The notes under the pieces were generated by a model that did not search any database, was not told the DNA's origin, and saw only the letters and a list, made by a program, of their open reading frames with translations. A stretch of 64,000 bases of DNA from Ichthyophis bannanicus (Eukaryota; Chordata; Amphibia; Gymnophiona; Ichthyophiidae): assembly GCA_033557465.1 (NCBI GenBank), contig CM066033.1, forward strand, positions 18,229,080-18,293,079, written 5' to 3'. Of this stretch, positions 55,165 to 62,396 are shown piece by piece. How positions within the stretch are numbered: position 1 is the stretch's first letter; the number at the start of each line of letters is the position of its first letter. The position numbers and the translations under genes are program-made.

Positions 55165-56157
55165 TGCTTCCCCCCACTGTAGGTCAAAGGATTGCCAGCA
55201 GAAATGCTCAAATTATGGAGGAGGGAGAGAGCGGGCTCCGGAGCCGAAGAGGAAGCATCCTCTTAGCTCACCATGCCACCGGAAGTCCTGGGGAAATGTT
55301 TTTAAAAGGTCAGTCTTACTTCTTCTCCCCTTATGAAGTTTATCTGTTTTAACAGGGTTTTCATCAGTAAAACTTTCTCTTAGAATTAAGGATTTAGCAT
55401 ACCTTGGCTTCTGTAAGCTGCCACACCCAGAGCTCTCCTTGTGACGTGCTTTCTCAGGCAGACAAGCTGTTCTGTGCAGTGCTCTGCTTTCAGGGCTATC
55501 AGGAAAACCCGATATGGATTTCCACCCTCTGTGGTTCTTAGCAAAGGTATCTTTGTGATAGGAACTTCCCTTCCTTGTTCCTTGCTGGTTTGATACAATG
55601 AACTTACTTGGGCTAGGAGAGTTGCTTTTACCAGGCAAACTGCTTCTTCTGTTTGCTTTGCTATGGACTCTGTCCCAATATGTTTGGCCTCTCTGGACTC
55701 TATCCTTTTGAGTGAAACTCCTTTGGATTCTGTCCCTTTGAGATGGCTGCACGTGGAAGCTCTCCTGTTCCAGGTTCCTTTTCCCACAGCTATCCAAACT
55801 GCTGCTCCAAGCTGTGCTCCATGCTGAGCCTCTTGCTGAGCCTCTTGCAGTGTTACTTGCTGTGCTTCCGGCTATGTTCCCGGTTGTGTTACTGCTGCTG
55901 CTGCTGTTGCCCTCTACTACTATCTGGTTTCCTTTATAAAGGGATTTTTGGTTTGAACGTTTTGGGGTTGACCTCAGGTGAAACTGCTTGCTACTAATGC
56001 AATCAGTGTCTGAGCACGTTGCTTCAGGCTCTGTGGAATTTCTCATACACCCTCTGGCTGTGCTGTGCTGGAACTGCGCTCTCTGCACCTTCTCAGTTCT
56101 ATGTAAAACAGGGTTTTTTTCTAAAGCTACTTCTTTCATAGCTCCAGCCTCATGACA

Positions 56158-57786
56158 TATCCCCCGTCTTAAAATATTACGGGCTGAGTGTTCACCCTCA
56201 CTACAGCTCGTAATCGTAGCTTCTTCTTCTGCCTTACAAGGCGGGTCTCTGGCTCTATTCTCTTTTTTGTAGCAATATGAGTGTCCTATCATGTATTGGG
56301 ATCCTTTCTTGACGGATGTAAACAAGGCCAGTCTCTCACGCCAAAGTCTAAGGACATTTATATGGTATGTCTGTTCACGTCCGTTTGTATCTCTTACCAA
56401 ATAAGAGGTAGGACTAAGTGGTTTGACAATCGTATAAGGTCCCCTCCATTGGGCTTCAAACTTTGGGGTAGGCCCGGATACTAAAACTACTACCCTGTCA
56501 CTGGCAGTAAGTTGTCTGGGCACAGTACCTTTGTCGTAATACTTTTTCTGCTTCTGCTGACTATCTTTCAGCTTCTCTTCAGCCAGCTTGGAAGTCCGTT
56601 TTAGACGGCTTCTTAATTTTTTCAAGAATTGTGGAATGCCGCATTCATCTTCCACAGGTTCCACCCACTGTTCCCGGAGAATGTCCAGCACTCCCCTGGG
56701 TGATCTCCCGTACAATAGTTCATATGGTGTTGTACCCAAAGAACTTTGCGTCCTCTCTCTGAACGCATACAGTATGAATGGGAGGATCACATCCCACTCG
56801 GTCATTTCTCCATCTAATGACCGACGCAACATCTGTTTTATGGACTGGTTCATTCGTTCGACTAACCCATTACATTGTGGGTGATAAGCCGACGTCTTCA
56901 GATGGTGGATTCCAAAAGCGTCCCAGACCTGCGCTAGGTATCTGGAGATAAAATTACTCCCTCAGTCTGACAGCACTTCCCGAGGAAATCCTATTTCGCA
57001 AAATAGTTTTATGAGTTCATTGGCGATGGAGTTGGCGGATATGTTCCTTAAGGGCATTGCCCAGGAGAAACGCGTGGCTTTATCTATGACAACCAGTATA
57101 TACTGGAATCCTCTGGGAGTTTTGACTAGAGGTTCCACTATGTCGATTGCCAGCCTTCGTATGGGGTCCGAGATTATTGGCATCGGCTGTAGGGGTACCT
57201 CCGGTGGACGTAGGGAGATCACTCGCTGGCAAGAGGCAGAGGATTCACAAAACCGAGAGGTTTCCTTGAACACCCCTGGCCAATAAAATCTAGCCAATAT
57301 TTGGTCAAGTGTTCCCTGTATCCCCTTATGACCGCCTATTGGGTGGTCGTGAGCCAACCTTAGCACCGCGGATTTGAAGGTATTTGGAACTACTAATTGT
57401 TTCCGCACTTCTTGGGTCCGTGGGTTTATGGCTTCCCTGTATAGTATTTCCTCTTCTATTATAAACCTTGGAAAGGTTTTTCTTTTTTCTTGGGCGTATT
57501 CAAACGCACGCTTTAGCGCGGGGTCATCCCTTTGCTCTTTTATAAACGAGGTGAATTTTTCCACCAGCTCTGCTGGAATCCAGGGCAATCCCTTCCCTGC
57601 TTCCAAGTCTGCCCGACCTTCAGAGCGGCATTTCTTCTCCTTACGTTTCTCTACCGTTGACTTCTTTACTTTTGTTGAGGGATCAGCTATTAAGTCGTCA
57701 TGCGATGGGAGGTCTCCCAAATCGGTGTCACGTGAACAAGAAGGTTTTTCAGGAGTTTCTGCCTGGGAACGCGTGGAGACAAAAAC
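56158..57786 (-). pseudogene. Gypsy integrase with one internal stop
   Basis: This continues the Gag-PR phase. The zinc-binding N-terminus has HDHPIGGHKG and CESSASCQR (HHCC). The catalytic core has RRLAIDIVEPL (Asp 1), PREVLSD followed by a TGA and GSNF (Asp 2 region, 56958-56962), and VERMNQS (Glu). After the core come ERTQSSLGTTPYELLYG and a GPY/F-type module (QWRGPYTIVKPLSPTSYLV), then about 100 residues ending at the LTR edge. Except for the TGA, which stands where a sense codon is expected, the reading frame is unbroken. Integrase inserts the cDNA and would give the short GCCC duplication seen here. Confidence 0.88.
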
Positions 57787-59061
57787 TTAGTGGGGGTTTA
57801 ATCCTTCTTTTAACCCTCTTTTAAACTGGGGCCAGTCTCGACCTAAGACTAATTCCTGCGGTAGCTTGGGTACAACAGCTACCAACATTTTTTTTGTTAT
57901 TTCCAAACCTCTTACAGTTAGGTTATAGACAGGGTACAATGTGGCAGTGCCATGAACACATTTTATTTTTACCTGGCGTTCTGGTTGATCTGGTGCGGAC
58001 CCTGCTCGCTCTTTAATTGTGGACCAAAGCTTGCGAGAGATCATTGTTTGATCCGCACCGGAATCAAGTAGAGCCTTGGTCAGAACCCCTTGCACAAACA
58101 CATCCAAGATTAAACCTTCACACAGTATTTTTCGGTTCTCTCCTAGGAGAGCCATACGTGCTTGGCACTCAGTTCTCACATGACCTGTTTTTCCACAAGT
58201 AAAACATCTTTTATCAGAATTCTTTGATAAAGTATTATTACATTTTACATTGTGTGTCTTACAATGAGAGAGAGCTCCTAAGGACTGCTTGTACGCACCC
58301 ATTGCCTTCTCGGAGACCTCTTTAGAATTTTGGGTGGCCAAATCCGCCTCCAAATATCTTTTCATCAAAACAATGGCCTCTGCCGTGGTGCTACAATTTT
58401 GTAGAATTAGGAAGCTCTGCACATTGCTGGGCACTGCATGCATAAACTGTTCTATGACTATTTCATCCATAATCGTTTCAACATTTTTACCAGCAGGCCT
58501 TAGCCATTTTTCAGCTAAGCTCCTAAGCCTGTGGCCTAATACTTTCGAAGTCTCACCCCTCTTAAGGTGTGCGGCCCGCAGCATGCGATTATATACGAGG
58601 GGGGTTAGGCCTAAGCGCTCCCGAATGGCTTTCACCACCTCGGTATAATCCGCTGCTAATGCAGTTGGCATTGCCCGATAGGCGGACAGTGCCTCTCCCG
58701 TGAGAGAAGCTGCTAGCCTAATTGGCCACTGTTCTTTAGGCCACTTTACTGAACTGGCTATCCTTTCAAATGAGTCAATAAAGTCATTGATATCATCGGT
58801 GGCTGCTAGTTTTCCTATGGTCAGAGAATCAAAGGCGCCTGGTCCTACCGGCCAGTTGCCCAGTCCAGAAATCTGTCCCGGTTGATTGGAGGCTCCCTCC
58901 GGCACCTTTGGTTGCTGGGTTGCCCAAGCCTCCATCAGGTGTAGAATGGGCTTCTGCTGCTCCTGCAGCGCTAGTATGGCTTGTTGCTGGGTTTGACAAG
59001 CAAGTTCCCTCTGTTTGTCAAATTGCATCATCATCCACTCTATTAATTCCTTCTGCTCCAT
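57787..59061 (-). CDS. Gypsy Gag-protease, SCAN-like capsid
   Basis: A 424-residue open frame. Residues 1-50 are Gln-rich and helical. The capsid region (about 80-240) includes LIASLTGEALSAYRAMP-like sequence, then MLRAAHLKRGETSKVLGHRL, KWLRPAG and IVIEQFMHAVPSNVQSF. The last four match the SCAN domain pattern, which is known to derive from Gmr1-like Gag. A zinc knuckle CFTCGKTGHVRTEC (CX2CX4HX4C) follows at about 290. The retropepsin signature ALLDSGADQTMIS comes at about 330, and a LVLGRDWPQF end near 410. The frame ends with TAA at 57787-57789. The same phase resumes at once, so the stop is either a mutation or a readthrough site. In cells it would form particles and process the polyprotein. 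Confidence 0.88.
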   Translation of the reverse strand: MEQKELIEWMMMQFDKQRELACQTQQQAILALQEQQKPILHLMEAWATQQPKVPEGASNQPGQISGLGNWPVGPGAFDSLTIGKLAATDDINDFIDSFERIASSVKWPKEQWPIRLAASLTGEALSAYRAMPTALAADYTEVVKAIRERLGLTPLVYNRMLRAAHLKRGETSKVLGHRLRSLAEKWLRPAGKNVETIMDEIVIEQFMHAVPSNVQSFLILQNCSTTAEAIVLMKRYLEADLATQNSKEVSEKAMGAYKQSLGALSHCKTHNVKCNNTLSKNSDKRCFTCGKTGHVRTECQARMALLGENRKILCEGLILDVFVQGVLTKALLDSGADQTMISRKLWSTIKERAGSAPDQPERQVKIKCVHGTATLYPVYNLTVRGLEITKKMLVAVVPKLPQELVLGRDWPQFKRGLKEGLNPH

Positions 59062-59485
59062 ATTGAGGGAATTTACCTAGAGAAAAGAGAAAGAAAAGAA
59101 AAACAAAACCAAGTGTGGTCCACAAACACTTAGCCCCTTTTCTCCCTTTTTCTCTTCTTCTTTATTTTTTTTTTCCCCAACCAGTATCCAGATCAATCTA
59201 CCCCTCTACCTTTTACCTGGTAGTAGACTCGAGCTTCCAGAAAAGGTTGCAGCAGCTCCATGACGTAGCCCTCTACGACTGCTGGCAGCAACTGATGACC
59301 TCCTCTCCTGGTTTCGTCTTCCTGGTCCTGGTTTTCCTCGAATCCAATCCGGATTTTTTTTCTCGACTCCGGCCCGGGTTTTCCTCGACTCCGGCCCGGG
59401 TTTTCCTCACCCAGTATTGGTGGTTTCTTTCTTTCTTTTTGGCGTCTTAGGGCGTTGTCCCAGCATCCAAACAACTACGCCATTA
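59062..59485 (-). other. Gypsy 5' leader
   Basis: These 424 bases lie between the 5' LTR and the Gag start. They hold a tandem 23-bp duplication (CTCGACTCCGGCCCGGGTTTTC repeated at about 59364-59406) and a putative primer-binding site at its LTR edge. No coding was seen. Confidence 0.6.
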
Positions 59486-60921
59486 TGTCACCAGGTGCCC
59501 CTAGTAGGAGTGAGGGCATCTGGTGCATTTAATTATTTTTAAGGAGTGATTGACCTGAAGGGCCCAGAGGATTCTGTTCCTTGTAGTTCAGAACTCCTTG
59601 TAAAGAACGATTTAAGCCAAAGTGTAGGGTAACAAGGCTTTATTTCCCCGGTCAACACTAAGGTCCAGTAAGACACAAAGAAAGTAAATACAGTCCTTCT
59701 CTTTAACCAAAAGGTTCCACCAAAATTTCAAAAAGTTAACTGTTGTAGGGTTCACAGTTAACTGTAAGTCTAGGCTAAGGCTTCTTTTAAATCAAAACAA
59801 ATTAATATATCAGCAGACAAATGGTTACAAACTTCACCATCAGCAGAGTTCTTTTCTACACATCTAGCAGGGAATTCATGCTAGTTGCTGAACAAAGATT
59901 ACATTCCATGGGCTCTTCCTGAGAAATGGGAATACTGTTTTCATATTCAAAGTCCATTGACTCAGGGTCACTGCCTTCCTCAGTTGAATAACAGCTTTCA
60001 CTCCCTGTTAACTCCTCACAGGGATTCTCTTGCTTCCCATAAAACTCTCTTACTAAGCTATGGGGAAATGTTTTTAAAAGGTCAGTTTTACTTCTCCCCT
60101 AATGAAGTTTATCTGTTTTAACAGGGTTTTCAACAATAAAACTTTCTCTTAGAATTAAGGATTTAGTATACCTTGGCTTCTGTAAACTGCCACACCCAGA
60201 GCTCTCCTTGTGATGTGCTTTCTCAGGCAGACAAGCTGTTCTGTGCAGTGCTCTGCTTTCAGGGCTATCAGGCAAACCCGATATGGATTTCCACCCTCTG
60301 TGGTTCTTAGCAAAGATATCTTTGTGATAGGAACTTCCCTTCCTTGTTCCTTGCTGGTTTGATACAATGAACTTACTTGGGCTAGGAGAGTTGCTTTTAC
60401 CAGGCAAACTGCTTCTTCTGTTTGCTTTGCTATGGACTCTGTCCCAATATGTTTGGCCTCTCTGGACTCTATCCTTTTGAGTGAAACTCCTTTGGATTCT
60501 GTCCCTTTGAGTTGGCTGCACGTGGAAGCTCTCCTGTTCCAGGTTCCTTTTCCCACAGCTATCCAAACTGCTGCTCAAAGCTGTGCTCTGTGCTGAGCCT
60601 CCTGCTGAGCCTCTTGCAGTGTTACTTGCTGCTTCCGGCTATGTTCCCGCTTGTGTTACTGCTGCTGCTGCTGCCCTCTACTACTATCTGATTTCCTTTA
60701 TAAAGGGATTTTTGGTTTGAACGTTTTGGGGTTGACCTCAGGTGAAACTGCTTGCTACTAATGCAAGCAGTGTCTGAGCACGTTGCTTCAGGCTCTGTGG
60801 AATTGCTCATATGCCCTCTGGCTGTGCTGCGCTGGAACTGCGCTCTCTGCACCTTCTTAGTTCTATGTAAAACAGGGTTTTTTTCTAAAGCTACTTCTTT
60901 CATAGCTCCAGCCTCATGACA
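59486..60921 (-). repeat. 5' LTR of the gypsy element
   Basis: Uninterrupted 1436-bp LTR, beginning TGTCATGAGGC and ending GGTGACA on the minus strand. AATAAA on the minus strand is at 59639-59644. It differs from the 3' LTR by scattered substitutions and small indels, including a deletion near 60625 that breaks the LTR reading frame. Downstream, TGGCGTAGTTGTTTGG on the minus strand starts 2-3 bases inside the LTR edge and could be the primer-binding site. I could not match it to a tRNA. Confidence 0.88.
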
Positions 60922-61011
60922 GCCCTCACAGCATGACACGCTGCAAACCAAGTGAGGGCTGGTTATCGGTAGGCAGGGGTAATTTGGAATCTTTAAGCTC
61001 TGTTTTTTTAT

Positions 61012-62396
61012 TTATTTTATTTGTTACATTTCTATACCTCCCCTTCCAGAGATCAGGGACGGTTTACAAGGAACAAATATAAACTTTTTAAGGGTAACCT
61101 GATTTGCAGGTAGGGTCAGTGGGCTGGAGTTAAAATTTTTTAGGAACTATGTACAACTTGGCTAAATACAGGAATTTTCATGCTTATGTTTGTTTTATAC
61201 GGCCTTTATCTGGGTTGGGGTGAGCTGTCCCTGTGGTGCATGTGTGTTTGGATATGAGTTTTCTGTACCGTAGTGTATAGTAAAGAGGTGGGGTTTTAGG
61301 TGCTTTCTGAAATCTTTGAGGTCTTTTGTTGTGCGGATATGCAGTGGGAGGGTGTTCCAGATGTTGGGTGCAGCATAGGAGAATGCTCTGGAGCTGCTGG
61401 TTTGCTTTGTTTTTCGGATGGAGGGTGGGATTGTTAAGGAGTGAGTGGCATTCTCCCTGCGTGTTCTGTTTGTTGGGGTGAGGAGGTGGGTTGAGAGGAA
61501 AGAGGGAGCAACATTGTTGATGAGTCTGAATGATGTTACAAGTAGTTTGTATCTGATCCGGCTTTCTATTGGGAGCCAGTGTAGGGCATATAGGAGGGGA
61601 GTGACATGGTCAGTTAGTCTGGCTTTGCAGGTGATCTTGGCTGTGATATTTTGCATTCATTGGAGTATGTGGAGACTCTTTGCCGGTAGACCCTGCAACA
61701 GCCTGTTGCAGTAGTCGAAGTGTGGGGTGATGATGAATTGAATGACCGCTCTGACGTCGTTATCTTCAAGGAGAGGTCTTTGTTGTTGTATGGATTTAAT
61801 TTGTAGAGGATTGTTCTGGCTGTTCGTTTCAGGTGGGGTACCATGCTGAGGGAGGTATCTAGGACAACACCGAGGTATTTAACTTCCTTCTTGACTGGGA
61901 TTGTGGTGTTGTTGATGGTGATGGCTTGGGGTAGGGTTGTGTCTTGGTTTCTTGTGATGTGCATCGCTTTCATCTTTTTGTAGTTTAGGCTGAGGTTGTT
62001 GAATTTTAGCCAGGAGTCAGCTTCCTTAATACATTCGTCCACGTTGTTCTAGTTGGAGTTATTTACATCTATGGGGAGCGACAACATGATGTCATCCACA
62101 TAGATGTAGTAGTGGATGTTGTGTTTTTGGAATATGTGGGTGATAGGTTGAAGGTGCAGGTTGAAAAGGAGGGCAGAGAGGGCGGAACTTTGTGGTATGC
62201 CTTGTTCTTGTGGAAAGGTGTTTGCGGGTTTTTTCCCTATTTGCATCATGAGCTTGCGGTCTGAGATGTATGATTTAAACCAGAACAGAACTAGGCTGCC
62301 CAGGCCAATATATTCGAACCTTGCAATAAGGTTTTGTGGTTTATATTGTCGAATGCTGAGGCGACGTCTAGAAAGATTAGGAGGAATGCTCTATAC
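61012..62396 (-). mobile_element. L2-like LINE, RT half of ORF2 and tail
   Basis: The 3' end on the minus strand lies at the T-rich stretch 61012-61035, preceded by GTAAACCGTCCCTGATC and GGAGGTATAGAAATG. Coding pieces run LILLIFLDVASAFDNINHKT-like at 62380, QEQGIPQSSALSALLFNLHL and YYIYVDDIMLSLP (catalytic YVDD), then KKEVKYLGVVLDTSLS and LHWLPIESRIRYKLL. The C-terminus is SYAAPNIWNTLPLHIRTTKD. Frame changes near 62045 and 61650 break it. A hAT element cuts its 5' side at 62397. Confidence 0.85.

Larger units (their letters stand above)
47768..55288 (-). mobile_element. L1/Tx1-type LINE, near full length, inside the gypsy LTR
   Basis: TGGGGAAATGTTTTT occurs at 47753-47767 and 55289-55303, a 15-bp target duplication. 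The uninterrupted target is visible in the other LTR near 60060. The minus strand starts with a 5' leader at 55288 and runs through ORF1 and ORF2 to a poly-A (poly-T on plus, 47768-47783). At 7.5 kb with both ORFs it is nearly complete. Frameshifts in each ORF show it is dead. It is the innermost layer of the nest and thus the youngest of the four nested elements. Confidence 0.9.
47167..56157 (-). repeat. 3' LTR of the gypsy element (split by a LINE)
   Basis: Outer part 47167-47767 and inner part 55304-56157 together make about 1455 bp matching the other LTR. AATAAA on the minus strand lies at 47327-47332. A purine-rich stretch (GACGGGGGATA on the minus strand, 56158-56168) just inside the LTR is the probable polypurine tract that primes plus-strand synthesis. 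Confidence 0.88.
47548..56157 (-). pseudogene. LTR-encoded extension of the gypsy reading frame (interrupted by a LINE)
   Basis: The integrase frame passes the polypurine tract and stays open through the 3' LTR: 56157-55304, then 47767-47548. That is about 358 codons with a stop at 47548-47550. The product is hydrophilic and rich in Ser, Arg, Gln and Lys, with a repeated pattern (QRDRIQRSFTQKDRVQR, QTYWDRVHSK). It ends in an acidic stretch (EEGSDPES, IPQEEPMECN). The same frame is present in the 5' LTR (60921-59856) with one stop at 60099-60101 and one frameshift. I recognise no domain. A related C-terminus occurs in the solo LTR at 8013-9455. It may be an accessory protein or a polyprotein C-terminus. 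Confidence 0.6.
47167..60921 (-). mobile_element. Gmr1-like Ty3/gypsy LTR retrotransposon lacking RT-RNase H
   Basis: Two LTRs, TGTCAC...ATGACA on the plus strand, bound the element: 59486-60921, and 47167-56157 once a LINE insertion is set aside. GCCC lies on both outer sides (47163-47166 and 60922-60925), a 4-bp duplication. The transcript runs on the minus strand. The internal 3.3 kb codes for Gag, protease and integrase in that order and in one frame. The SCAN-like Gag and PR followed directly by integrase fit the Gmr1 lineage, where integrase precedes RT. No RT or RNase H block is present between integrase and the 3' LTR. The element would need those activities from elsewhere. Confidence 0.88.
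43498..60960 (-). mobile_element. RTE-clade LINE (BovB-like), interrupted
   Basis: GGTTATCGGT flanks it at 43488-43497 and 60961-60970, a 10-bp duplication within CR1. At its 3' side the minus strand ends in AACAATAACAACA, a short simple tail as in RTE elements. The decayed ORF reads MPFNTTIIQVYAPTTAAEEN (endonuclease, 46423), ADYGTDHHLLVCKHNLKLKK (45300s), and MLGIVEGQRKKGGPAMRWIN (C-terminus, 43700s). These are features of RTE/BovB ORF2. A CR1 3' end (45309-46052) and the gypsy element (47167-60921) lie inside it. The last 39 bases of the RTE (60922-60960) lie beyond the gypsy element. Confidence 0.75.
33661..61011 (-). mobile_element. CR1 LINE host copy 2, expanded by nested insertions
   Basis: One minus-strand CR1 can be followed through five separated pieces: 33661-35425 (3' tail, RT), 36052-36180, 36852-37724 (endonuclease linker and EN), 43391-43497 and 60961-61011 (start of ORF2). 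Read together they give continuous CR1 order, matching host copy 1. The tail GAACATAAGAAATGCCATAC at 33661 is the usual CR1 3' end. Coding pieces include HLEYEEKFKSLGLFNLE (34100s), MNNAVPQGSVMGLLLFNIF (34635) and VDDPKLIKVV, in which the catalytic FADD has become FVDD. The intervening DNA is later insertions. Confidence 0.85.

Noticed and set aside
47167..60921. An endogenous retrovirus with an env gene
   Set aside because: No leader peptide, membrane segment or envelope-like region exists. Integrase and SCAN-like Gag place it with Gmr1-like Ty3/gypsy elements, and the LTR frame is hydrophilic.
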